Positions 18,876-27,828 of a stretch of 64,000 nucleotides of DNA are shown here, in pieces (position 1 is the stretch's first letter; each line of letters opens with the position of its first letter). Under the pieces are notes generated by a model, which was not told where the DNA came from, did not search any database, and saw nothing but the letters and a program-made list of their open reading frames with translations. Origin of the DNA: GAS368 sp965227745 (lineage in GTDB: Bacteria > Verrucomicrobiota > Verrucomicrobiia > Opitutales > Opitutaceae); assembly GCA_965227745.1 (NCBI GenBank), contig OZ245769.1:6200001-6264000 (forward strand), read 5' to 3'. The translations under genes and the position numbers were made by a program.

Positions 18876-20717
18876 CTAACGCTTGATACGCAGTTCACGC
18901 TCCCGGGCGCGGAGGATCTCTAGGTTCTGTCGCGCGCTGGCGTGGTTGGGATTCAGCCTGAGGGCCGTTTCACTGTGAGCGATCGCCTCGGGAAGTCGGT
19001 TTAGGTCAGCCAGCGCGACCGCAATGTTGCTGTGCGGATCGGCGAAGAGCGGGTCCAGGGCAATGGACGCTTCGAATTCGCGCACCGCGTCGAGCAGCCG
19101 GCCGTTTTTCAGGTATACAAAACCGAGATTATTGTGCGACTTGGTGTGTTTGGGATCGAGCCGCAGCACAGTCTGATACTTCTCGATGGCCTCGGGCAGA
19201 CGGCCGGTATTCATGAAGGCATTCCCGAGATTATACTGCGCGTCGACATTAGACGGCTGCAGGTGCACGGCCTTTTCCAAAAACGGAAAGGCTTCAGTCA
19301 CTTTCCCATGTTCCGCGAGGGCGTTGCCGAGATTGTTGAGTGCGCCGACGTAGTTCGGATCGATCGCCAAGGCCGCCTGATATTGCACTACCGCCTCGGA
19401 AACTCGCCCGAGATGATCTAGAACTACACCGAGGTTATAGTGCGCGCGGGGGTTCTGCGGACATTTGGCCACCGTATCGACCCAGATGGCTTCTTCGGTG
19501 GCAAAATCGCGATTGCGTTGCGCTGTGCCCCAAATCCCGGCGATGGCGACCCCTCCGCACAGTGCCAGCGTCGTCGGCCGACTCGTCCGCAGGTACAGCC
19601 CAGTCACCACCAACGTGACCACCGCCGCGCTCGGCAAGTAGGGGCGGTTCTCCGCGATGGGTTGCTGAATGACGGGTATGACGCTCGAAGCGGGCGCAAG
19701 AATTAGGAGGAAAAAGACCCCGGCGAGTCCGAGGATGGGACGCCGCCAGAAGGCCCAAGCCGTGACCGCCAGCAGGCCGATGAGGCCGAGGATAAATGGC
19801 ACAGCGACTACGGGCGAGGTCACCAATTCCGTCCCGCGATCAAAGATGAGCGGATGCGGCCAGACACTGAGCTTAACGTAGAGCAAAATGGCTTTGCACT
19901 CCGTAAAGGCATATTCGAGCCAAGGCACGCCCAGCCCATAGCCGACGCCGCGAGTCTTTACCCCGACGAGTAAGAAGGCCAATGGCACCCAGCACGCCGC
20001 CAATGCCGCGTAGAGTCGCCAGCGGGCGCGCAGCGCGGCCTTAAACGAGCCTGCGACCAAGGTGCGATCATAAGCCAGCACCAGCAGTGGAGCGGTCGCT
20101 ATGATCTCTTTGCAGAGCACTCCGAGTAAAAAGGAAACCACCGCCAAGGGATGCCAGAGACGGCTTTGCCGCTCGATCCCACGAATGAAGCAATAGAGGG
20201 TGAGGAGGTAAAACAGCGCCATCAGCGACTCGGTCCGCTGAGAGAGATACGTCACCACCTGCACCTGCAGGGGATGCACCGCCCAGACGAGCGCGACGGC
20301 GGCGGCGAGGGACAAGCTATCCTGAGACCAGCGGGTCCGCAGGGCCGGCATCAGGAAAGTTCGTCTCAGGACTCCGAAGAGCGCCAACGCCGTGAGCAGG
20401 TGAACCGCGACATTGATGAGGTGGTAGCCCCATGGTGATAGGCCGCTGAGTGCGTAGCTGAGGGCAAAGGTTAGATTCGCCAGCGGACGCCCGCCGGTGC
20501 CGGATTCGCCGGGGGGTGAGAAAAGGTCGCTGAGCGGCCAGAAGGAGCGAATGCTGCCGTTTTCGGTGATGGCCGCGCGGTCGTCGTACACCAGCGCGCC
20601 CGAGAAGCTATTCGCGTACGCCACCGCAATGGCCACGGCGATGAGGCCGCCGGCCAGAAATATGGCTTGGGTCGAGGGAGGAGAGGAAGGCTTCGAAGAC
20701 GACTTCACTGGCGGCAA
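18876..20717 (-). CDS. TMTC-like membrane glycosyltransferase with TPR repeats (copy 3)
   Basis: A 613-residue protein resembling the TMTC family (in animals, O-mannosyltransferases with GT-C and TPR parts). The first helix ends in AYANSFSGALVYDDRAAITE, where NSFSG and the DD pair are the conserved first-loop signature. About ten helices follow to residue 400, with HPLQVQVVTYLSQRTESLMA and LCKEIIATAPLLVLAYDRT as family motifs. Residues about 415-600 hold five TPR units, for example AHYNLGVVLDHLGRVSEAVV. It is the last and shortest of three tandem paralogues, 109 bases after the previous gene. The TPRs may recruit the protein acceptor. Substrate is unknown; the adjacent adhesin is a candidate. 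Confidence 0.85.
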   Translation of the reverse strand: MPPVKSSSKPSSPPSTQAIFLAGGLIAVAIAVAYANSFSGALVYDDRAAITENGSIRSFWPLSDLFSPPGESGTGGRPLANLTFALSYALSGLSPWGYHLINVAVHLLTALALFGVLRRTFLMPALRTRWSQDSLSLAAAVALVWAVHPLQVQVVTYLSQRTESLMALFYLLTLYCFIRGIERQSRLWHPLAVVSFLLGVLCKEIIATAPLLVLAYDRTLVAGSFKAALRARWRLYAALAACWVPLAFLLVGVKTRGVGYGLGVPWLEYAFTECKAILLYVKLSVWPHPLIFDRGTELVTSPVVAVPFILGLIGLLAVTAWAFWRRPILGLAGVFFLLILAPASSVIPVIQQPIAENRPYLPSAAVVTLVVTGLYLRTSRPTTLALCGGVAIAGIWGTAQRNRDFATEEAIWVDTVAKCPQNPRAHYNLGVVLDHLGRVSEAVVQYQAALAIDPNYVGALNNLGNALAEHGKVTEAFPFLEKAVHLQPSNVDAQYNLGNAFMNTGRLPEAIEKYQTVLRLDPKHTKSHNNLGFVYLKNGRLLDAVREFEASIALDPLFADPHSNIAVALADLNRLPEAIAHSETALRLNPNHASARQNLEILRARERELRIKR

Positions 20718-20826
20718 AAACGAGGCGCGAGCCTGCCGAGCAGGCGCTTCCGATACAAGGTGAAGCTTGTGCGCTCGCCGCGAAAGAACCCTGAGCCAAA
20801 TTTCGTTGGGAGCAGAGGCGTCCGAG

Positions 20827-22881
20827 TCAGCGCGGTCGCGCCGCTAGGAGCCGGCGTGCTTCAGCGAGCGATGATTGCGCCGCTGGGAGGTCGGGCTGGA
20901 CCCGCAGGGCCGCCTCGAAGTGAGCAATAGCTTGCTCGTACTGCCCGGCGCGGAGGAAGACCACGCCGAGGTTGCTCCGGGCGGAAGCGTGGCCGGGATT
21001 GATCGCGAGCGCCTGTTCGAACAAGGCTTTGGCCTCCTCGAGTTGGCCGGATTGCACGCGTTGCGCGCCGAGGCGATTGTAGCCTTCTGCGACCTCGATC
21101 AAGGCACTGCGGGCAATGGAATGCCCCGGGCTCAGGCGCAAGACCTCGGCGAAGTGACGTTGCGCGGCCGGCAGATCGCGCTCGTGGTGCAGGGCGATGA
21201 GGCCGAGGTTGGCCCAGGCATCGACGTAGTCGGGCTTGGCGCGGACCGCCGCCGCGAAATGATCCTTGGCGCTGGCGGCGTCACCGCGATTGAGGAAAAT
21301 CGCCCCCAGATTGTTGTGCGCCTTGGCGTGATCGGGTTTGAGACGAAGCAGCTTCGTGTACTGAGTGACTGCTTCGGCGGTGCGGCCGACTTGGTTGAGC
21401 ACATTGCCGTAGTTGAGCAGCGATTCGAGGTAGTCGGGCTCTTGGGCGAGAGCCCGCTCGTAGTGGGCGATGGCTTCGTCGGTCCGGCCCAGCTCGGCCA
21501 GCGCGTAGCCGAGATTGTTGTGCGCCATCACGTACGTCGGTGAAATTTCCAGCGCCACCCGATACTGCTCCATCGCCGCGGCGACTTGGCCACTGCGGTT
21601 AAGGTACAGACCGTAATTGTAATGCGCCCGGGCGTTTTGGGGGCATTTCTCGACGGTATCGCGCCAGAGCGCGACCTCGCTCGCGTAGGCGCGATTGCGC
21701 TGGGCCGTGGCCACCGCGCCGAGGAGCGTGAGCCCGCTGGAGAGGACGAGCGCGGTGCGGAGTTTGAAAAGCGAATAGAGACCCAACACCACCGCCACCA
21801 TCACGGCCGCCGCAGGCAGGTGCGGGCGATTTTCCGCGATGGGCTGCTGGATGACCGGAATCACGCTCGAGGCCGGAGCTAGCACGAGGAGGAAAAACGC
21901 GCCGACGAATCCCGCGACCGGTCGCTTCTTGAGCAGCCAGATCACCCCGCCCGCGAAGCTCGCGAGACCGAGGGCACAGGCCAGAGCGACCGAATGGTCG
22001 CTGACCAAATCCAAGCCGCGATCGAAAATCAGCGGCTGCGGCCAGAGGCTCAGTTTCAAGTAGAGCAGGACCGCTTTACACTGCGTAAACGCATAGTCCG
22101 CCCACGCCACGCCGAGGCCGAAACCGACGCCCCGGCTCCTCACGCCCAGTAGCAGCCACGCGAGCGGAATCCACGTCGCGGCGAGTGCGGCGTAGAGGCG
22201 CCACCGCCGGCGAAGTGCTAGCGCGAAGCTGCCCGCGAGAAAAGTGCGATCATAGAGGAGCACCGCGAGCGGAGCGGTGGCGATGACCTCCTTGCAAAGC
22301 ACACCGAGCAGGCAAGCGCCGACCGCGAGCGGGTACCAGAGCCGCGCCTTTTCCCGCGCTCCGCGAATGACCGCGTACAGCGTGACCAAATAGAAAAGGG
22401 CCATCAGCGACTCCGTACGCTGCGAGAGGTACGTGACCACTTGGGTGTGCAGCGGATGCACGGCCCACAACGCGGCGGCGGCACCGGCGAGAGGCACGGC
22501 ATCGTGACCGAAACGTGAAGCGAGTAATGGCTGCTCCAAGGTCCGCCGCACCACCCCGAACAGTGCGAGCGCCGCGAGTCCGTGGATCACGATTCCGACG
22601 AGATGATAACCCCACGGCTGCAGGCCGCTGAGCGCATAGCTGAGCGCAAAGCTGAGATTGGCCAGCGGCCGGCCGCCAGTGCCCGCCGCGACCGGGGGCG
22701 ACAAGGGGATGTCCAGTGGCCAGAGCTGCCGGATCGTAGTATTTTCGACAATCGCCGTCCGATCATCGTACACGAACACGCCGGAAAAACTGTTCCAGTA
22801 GGCAGCCGCGATTAGCACCACGATGACCGCTCCGATGGGAAAGGCGCCGAGCGAGCGACGGTTGGGCAGCGGTTTGTTCAC
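20827..22881 (-). CDS. TMTC-like membrane glycosyltransferase with TPR repeats (copy 2)
   Basis: A 684-residue paralogue of both flanking genes. It shows the same first-loop signature (YWNSFSGVFVYDDRTAIVE), the same HPLHTQVVTYLSQRTESLMA and LCKEVIATAPLAVLLYDRT motifs, and a longer C-terminal solenoid of about eight TPR units from residue 430 onward (AHYNYGLYLNRSGQVAAAM and others). Identity with copy 3 is clearly higher than with copy 1 by eye, notably across the YLSQRTESLMA region, suggesting stepwise duplication. It lies 85 bases after copy 1. Known family function is transfer of a sugar from a polyprenyl phosphate carrier to protein Ser/Thr. Whether this bacterial branch does the same is inference. 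Confidence 0.85.
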   Translation of the reverse strand: MNKPLPNRRSLGAFPIGAVIVVLIAAAYWNSFSGVFVYDDRTAIVENTTIRQLWPLDIPLSPPVAAGTGGRPLANLSFALSYALSGLQPWGYHLVGIVIHGLAALALFGVVRRTLEQPLLASRFGHDAVPLAGAAAALWAVHPLHTQVVTYLSQRTESLMALFYLVTLYAVIRGAREKARLWYPLAVGACLLGVLCKEVIATAPLAVLLYDRTFLAGSFALALRRRWRLYAALAATWIPLAWLLLGVRSRGVGFGLGVAWADYAFTQCKAVLLYLKLSLWPQPLIFDRGLDLVSDHSVALACALGLASFAGGVIWLLKKRPVAGFVGAFFLLVLAPASSVIPVIQQPIAENRPHLPAAAVMVAVVLGLYSLFKLRTALVLSSGLTLLGAVATAQRNRAYASEVALWRDTVEKCPQNARAHYNYGLYLNRSGQVAAAMEQYRVALEISPTYVMAHNNLGYALAELGRTDEAIAHYERALAQEPDYLESLLNYGNVLNQVGRTAEAVTQYTKLLRLKPDHAKAHNNLGAIFLNRGDAASAKDHFAAAVRAKPDYVDAWANLGLIALHHERDLPAAQRHFAEVLRLSPGHSIARSALIEVAEGYNRLGAQRVQSGQLEEAKALFEQALAINPGHASARSNLGVVFLRAGQYEQAIAHFEAALRVQPDLPAAQSSLAEARRLLAARPR

Positions 22882-22966
22882 GACAGGTGAGAGGGGCGCG
22901 CGACTGACGTGGTGGACTTCGGGACACCCCGCTTACCCAACTCATTCGGAAGCGGAGGGCCGAGGA

Positions 22967-25279
22967 CTATTTTGGCGGAGTGCTCGCCGGCGTGAGGCCG
23001 AGCAGCTTGCGCGCTTCCGCCAAAGCGGCTACCGCGCTTGCGTAGTCGGGTTTCACGCGCACGGCTTCCTCAAGATAGGGGAGGGACTCTTTGAATTTGC
23101 CCTGGCGGAGGTAAATCACGCCCAAGTTATTATTGGCGCTGGGGTCACTGGGAGTAAGTTGGACCGCGCGTTCGAAGAAGGCCTTGGCGCCCTCCAAGTC
23201 TCCGGTCTCGAATTTTTTGACCCCAAAGGCAATGTAGACGGCACTGAGTCCGATGCGGGCGTTGCCGTGGTTAGGCTCGATTTTGAGCGCTCGTTCAAAG
23301 TACGGCGCGGCCTCCGCGTGGGGCTGACCGAGCACGAGGAGGATGGCCCCCATGTTCGCCAGCGCATCGGCGTAGTTGGGGTCGGTCTTAAGGGCCACTT
23401 CGAAAAGGGCCTTGGACTCCGCGTTTTTCCCTTCCGTGTAAAGGATGCTGCCGAGGTTATTATTGGCCTTGGCGTGCGTGGGTTTGATTTTCAGCAAACG
23501 CTCGAACTGCGCCTTGGCCTCGGCCGGGTGGTGGGTCTCGTTGAGGGCGTTGCCGTAGTTGAGGAGGGCATCGACATAGTCCGGCTTCAACTCGAGGGCT
23601 TTCCGATACTGCGCGATCGCTTCATCGATGCGACCCGACTCGCGGAGGAGAAAACCGAGATTGTTGTAGGGATCGGGGTAGGTGGGCTTCAGCTTGATGG
23701 CGGCTTCGTAGAGGGCCATGGCCTCTTTTTTGAGGCCCAGATGGTAGTAGGTGCTGCCAAGATTGTTGTTCGTCTCCGCGCTGTTCGGCTTGAGTTTGTA
23801 GGCCTCCTCGATGAAGGGCCGGCCCTCAGCGGCCCGGCCGATTTGGGTGAGGGTGTTGCCGAGGTTATTCAGTGCATCGAGGTAGCCCGGCAGCAGGCGC
23901 ACCGCCTCCCGGAAGTACGAGATGGCTTCATCGAACTTTTCCTGCCGGTAGAGGATCTCGCCGATGTTGTTGTGCGCGCGGGCGCTGGAGGGGTACTTGG
24001 CGGCGGTGTCGCGCCAGAGGGCCATTTCGCTCTGGTAGTCGCGGTTGCGGCTCACGGTCATGGCGGCGGCCGCGACGGCGAGCCCGAGGGAGACATACAC
24101 GGCTTGGCGCCCCAAACGGCTGCCCAGCCCAACCACCACCAAAGCCACGAGCGCGGCTAGCGGGAGGTACATGCGGTGTTCGGCAATCGGCTCCGAGGCG
24201 ATCGGGATGATGCTGGAACTCGGCCCGAGGATCGCGAAAAACCACATCCCCAGGAAGCCCAGCAGGGGCTTGCGCCATAGGGCATAAAACATCGCGCCGA
24301 CGGCCGCGAGGATCAGAAGGCCCTGGGGCAGCACGTCCATCAGGTTCTTGGTGAGCGCGGTGCCATAGTCGAAGACGAGAGGCGAAGGCCAAAACGAGAG
24401 CTTCACGTATTTGCCAATGGCGAGGGCCGACGTCAGCGCGTAGTCCCAACTCGAAATCCCACCCGCGCCGAAGCCCGCCGTGCCGCCGCGATTCCCCGTG
24501 GTGCTCATGAGGTACGCCAGCAGGAGCCAAGTGGCCGCGAGGCCGATATACAGCCGCAGGCGCTGTTTGAGAGCCTCGGCAAAGGTCCCGCCCACGACAG
24601 CGCGGTCGTAGAGCAGGACCAACACCGGGGCGGTGGCGATGACCTCTTTGCTCAGCACTCCGCAGAGACAGGAAAGGACGGTGAAGACTTCCCACAGTAC
24701 GCGCCGAGCAGAGGTGACCGACCGCACGAAACAGTAAAACGTGAGGAGAAAGAACATCCCGACCAGCGACTCCGCGCGCTGCACGATGTAGGTCACCGAT
24801 TCCGTCTGCAGCGGATGCACGAGCCAGATCAGCGCAGTGGCAAACGCGAGCGGCAGGCTGAGGTCCTGAGTTCCTAGCTTACCCTTGAGCGCAGGGAGCA
24901 ACAGCGTGCGCCGCACGAATCCGAAGAGGGCGAGACCGGCAAGGACGTGGATGATGAGATTGACGACGTGATAACTGGTGACGTCGTACTTGCCGATGGC
25001 GTAGTTGATCGCGAGGGAGAGATTAACGAAAGGACGGCCATTGACCGTGACGCCGGTATCGTTAGGCGGGTTGAAAATAGCGCGGAGATCGCTGAGGCGA
25101 TTGATGGTCGGATTCTCTTTGATCGACGACGTGTCGTCGTACACGAAAGGCCCTGAGAAGCTATTGTGATACGCGATTAGCGTCGCGAGCACGAGCAGTA
25201 CAGCCGCGATGAGCACCGCAGTGGTGGCGTTAGTTTTCGCAGACGGGAGGGTTTGGACAGAGGGAGACGCTTTCGACAC
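22967..25279 (-). CDS. TMTC-like membrane glycosyltransferase with TPR repeats (copy 1)
   Basis: The longest and first of three tandem paralogues. I prefer the GTG at 25279 (protein start VSKASPSVQTL, 770 residues) because it gives the same short polar N-terminus before helix 1 as the other two copies. A GTG at 25393 would add 38 residues and leave only 40 bases to the divergent dehydrogenase gene. The first loop reads YHNSFSGPFVYDDTSSIKE. HPLQTESVTYIVQRAESLVG and LSKEVIATAPVLVLLYDRA match the family motifs. The C-terminal half holds about ten TPR units (AHNNIGEILYRQEKFDEAIS and others). It is presumably the promoter-proximal gene of the three-gene set. Confidence 0.83.
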   Translation of the reverse strand: MSKASPSVQTLPSAKTNATTAVLIAAVLLVLATLIAYHNSFSGPFVYDDTSSIKENPTINRLSDLRAIFNPPNDTGVTVNGRPFVNLSLAINYAIGKYDVTSYHVVNLIIHVLAGLALFGFVRRTLLLPALKGKLGTQDLSLPLAFATALIWLVHPLQTESVTYIVQRAESLVGMFFLLTFYCFVRSVTSARRVLWEVFTVLSCLCGVLSKEVIATAPVLVLLYDRAVVGGTFAEALKQRLRLYIGLAATWLLLAYLMSTTGNRGGTAGFGAGGISSWDYALTSALAIGKYVKLSFWPSPLVFDYGTALTKNLMDVLPQGLLILAAVGAMFYALWRKPLLGFLGMWFFAILGPSSSIIPIASEPIAEHRMYLPLAALVALVVVGLGSRLGRQAVYVSLGLAVAAAAMTVSRNRDYQSEMALWRDTAAKYPSSARAHNNIGEILYRQEKFDEAISYFREAVRLLPGYLDALNNLGNTLTQIGRAAEGRPFIEEAYKLKPNSAETNNNLGSTYYHLGLKKEAMALYEAAIKLKPTYPDPYNNLGFLLRESGRIDEAIAQYRKALELKPDYVDALLNYGNALNETHHPAEAKAQFERLLKIKPTHAKANNNLGSILYTEGKNAESKALFEVALKTDPNYADALANMGAILLVLGQPHAEAAPYFERALKIEPNHGNARIGLSAVYIAFGVKKFETGDLEGAKAFFERAVQLTPSDPSANNNLGVIYLRQGKFKESLPYLEEAVRVKPDYASAVAALAEARKLLGLTPASTPPK

Positions 25280-25433
25280 GACGGGAAAGTTAACGACAAC
25301 GAAACGAAGCGAGGCAATAGAATCCCCGGCTGAGACTCGGGCAGGCCAGATTTGTGCAGATAACTTAACGGTGAATGCGCTGGAGGATTGCACGCGCCAG
25401 GGCCGTCGCCGAGAGTGGCGCGCCCTTCACCCC

Positions 25434-27581
25434 ATGAATCGCACCGTCCTTTGCCTGCTGGCCTCCACGTGCTGTCTTTCCGCCCAAGTCGAGGATGCCG
25501 CCGCCCGCGTCAAGCTCCCGGAATTTCAAACCATCCCGGCGGCCACGACCAGTGAGCTGACTCCGGCCGATGGCACGCCCAACGCTGCGGCCATGCGGAC
25601 TTGGACCGTCTCCCACGGCGACGCTGGCGCGCGCCGCTACTCGGCGCTTACGCAGATCAACAAGACCAACGTCGCCCAACTCCGCGAGGCGTGGACCTAT
25701 CACTCGGGCGACGGCAGCGGCAATATCCAGTGCAACCCGATCATGGTCGATGGGCTGCTCTATCTGCCGACGGTGGGCCGCGCGCTCGTCGCGCTCGAAG
25801 CGACGACCGGAAAAGAGATTTGGAAATTCAAACCCGAGGTCCCGCCGCGCCCGGGCCTCGATGATGTGCCCGCCCGGCGCGGCCTCGTCTTCTGGCCCGG
25901 CGAAAACGGCGCGGCTCCGCGCATCGTGTTCGCGTCGGGCAAGTGGATTTACGCGGTCGACCCCAAGACGGGGAAAGTGATCGAAGGCTTCGGAACCAAT
26001 GGTCGCACACCGTTGCCCACCGGTGGCTCGGGCGTCGGCGTGATCTATCAGGGGACGTATGTGGTCGCGGGGTTTTCGGGCGATGTGTTTTCGTACGATT
26101 TAACCAATGGGAAACAACTCTGGCGCTTTCACACCGTGCCGAAGGAAGGTGAGTTTGGCTTCGAGACGTGGCGGGGCTCTAGTCACGAGGGTGCCAATCC
26201 GTGGGGTGGCCTTTCGCTCGATGAGCGGCGCGGCATCGTGTTTGTCGCGGTGGGCGCACCGCGGCCGGATTTTCTCGGGGTGGAGCGGCTCGGCGACAAT
26301 CTCTACGGCAACTGCGTGGTCGCGCTTGAGGCCAAGACGGGCAAGCGCCTGTGGCATTTCCAAAACGTTCGCCACGATATCTGGGACGTCGACAACCCCG
26401 CGCCACCCTCGCTCGTGACGATCACGCGCGACGGCAAGAAGATCGATGCCGTCGTGGCGGTCACCAAGCTCGGCAACTTTCTCCTGCTCGACCGCGTGAG
26501 TGGAAAACATATTTTCCCGTTTCGGATGCGCCGCGCGCCAGCCTCGACACTGCCGGGCGAGATCACCGCGCCGTATCAGCCGGACAACGAGTTGCCCGAG
26601 TGGCTGACGAATCCTGAGATCAAGCTCACTGATGTCACCAATCGCACGCCGGCCGCGCATGATTTTGTGATGAAGCAAGTGGAGCGCTCCGCTATCGGGT
26701 GGTTTACGCCGGCACCGCTCGCGAAGCCGATGCTTTACCGCAGTTCCCGGGGTGGCGCGGAGTGGACGGGATCGAGCATCGATGTGCCCACCGGGCGCTT
26801 GTACGTTACTTCAAACAACGTCCTCTCGAAGGCGACCGTTTATCCGCTCGACGAGCAAGACCGCGATCCCGCGCAGCCCGCGACGGAGGGCGAGAAATTT
26901 TACCTGCAGACCTGCTCGGCCTGCCACGGCCCCACCCGCATGGGCCTCGGCATGGTGCCGCCGCTCGTCGGCCTGCGCCATCGGATGAAGGACGAGGAAG
27001 TGCTCGCCCAACTCAAGACGGGCAAAGGCGCGATGCCGCCGCAGCCACCGATGACCGAGGCGCAGCAGCGCGACTTGCTCGATTTCCTGATGCGTCGCAA
27101 TCAGCCCGTGTCGAAGCGAGCCACGGCGAAAGGGACCGACGGCCGACCGGCATATTTCACGGTGCCGTATAAATTCATCGAGGACGATGAGGGGTACCCG
27201 GGCGTGAAGCCGCCGTGGGGCATGCTGAACTGCCTTGATCTCAACACGGGAAAATTCCTCTGGCGCGTGCCGCTCGGCGAATACTCCGAGCTGACGAAGA
27301 AGGGTATTCCGAAGACGGGCATGGAAAACTTTGGCGGCCCGACCGTCACGGCCGGTGGCGTCGTATTTGTTGCCGGCACGCGCGATGAGCTGATGCGGGC
27401 CTTTGATGCGGACACAGGCGCGGAACTGTGGTCGGCGAAGCTGCCCAACGCCGGCACCGCACCGCCCGCCGTCTACGAAGTGGGCGGTCGCCAGTTCGTC
27501 GTCATCGCCTCGAGCGGCGGCGGCAAGATCGGCGGGCCCACCGGCGATTCGTGGACGGCCTTTGCGCTGCCGGCGAAATAG
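25434..27581 (+). CDS. PQQ-dependent dehydrogenase with embedded cytochrome c domain
   Basis: A 715-residue periplasmic oxidoreductase. The ATG at 25434 gives a signal peptide (MNRTVLCLLASTCCLSAQ). Propeller-type repeats follow, including RRYSALTQINKTNVAQLREA near residue 65, ALEATTGKEIWKF and LEAKTGKRLWHFQNVRHDIW, which are characteristic of PQQ alcohol and sugar dehydrogenases. A c-type haem site CSACH lies at residues 494-498, inserted between propeller blades; the propeller then resumes with LNTGKFLWRVPLGEYSELTKK to the end. The natural substrate is probably a sugar or polyol, with electrons passed through the internal haem. It diverges from the TMTC-like genes and is followed by a ThuA-family gene, a pairing common in sugar catabolism. 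Confidence 0.92.
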   Translation: MNRTVLCLLASTCCLSAQVEDAAARVKLPEFQTIPAATTSELTPADGTPNAAAMRTWTVSHGDAGARRYSALTQINKTNVAQLREAWTYHSGDGSGNIQCNPIMVDGLLYLPTVGRALVALEATTGKEIWKFKPEVPPRPGLDDVPARRGLVFWPGENGAAPRIVFASGKWIYAVDPKTGKVIEGFGTNGRTPLPTGGSGVGVIYQGTYVVAGFSGDVFSYDLTNGKQLWRFHTVPKEGEFGFETWRGSSHEGANPWGGLSLDERRGIVFVAVGAPRPDFLGVERLGDNLYGNCVVALEAKTGKRLWHFQNVRHDIWDVDNPAPPSLVTITRDGKKIDAVVAVTKLGNFLLLDRVSGKHIFPFRMRRAPASTLPGEITAPYQPDNELPEWLTNPEIKLTDVTNRTPAAHDFVMKQVERSAIGWFTPAPLAKPMLYRSSRGGAEWTGSSIDVPTGRLYVTSNNVLSKATVYPLDEQDRDPAQPATEGEKFYLQTCSACHGPTRMGLGMVPPLVGLRHRMKDEEVLAQLKTGKGAMPPQPPMTEAQQRDLLDFLMRRNQPVSKRATAKGTDGRPAYFTVPYKFIEDDEGYPGVKPPWGMLNCLDLNTGKFLWRVPLGEYSELTKKGIPKTGMENFGGPTVTAGGVVFVAGTRDELMRAFDADTGAELWSAKLPNAGTAPPAVYEVGGRQFVVIASSGGGKIGGPTGDSWTAFALPAK

Positions 27582-27828
27582 CTGTTCGCTCGATCAGGTT
27601 GAACGGATGGAAACGAAGGTAATGAAAGGGTCGTCTGCGCTCGGCAACGCTCTGGGTTTCGTGACCGGAACTATTCTAGGTTTAGGACAGAGTCGTCGTT
27701 CTCTCCGTTTCCTATTGTGCAAATCGGCTTTCTAAAAATGGCGCCGTCGCAAAATTAGCTGTTCGCGCGGGCGGGTTTGGACGAGACTCGTGTTCTTATC
27801 GGCCTGCCCCGGCCTCACTCATTCCCCC

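Noticed and set aside
1..25279. HMW1C-type (GT41) adhesin glycosyltransferase
   Set aside because: Looked for beside the adhesin because of its many N-x-S/T sites; none of the neighbours resembles GT41.
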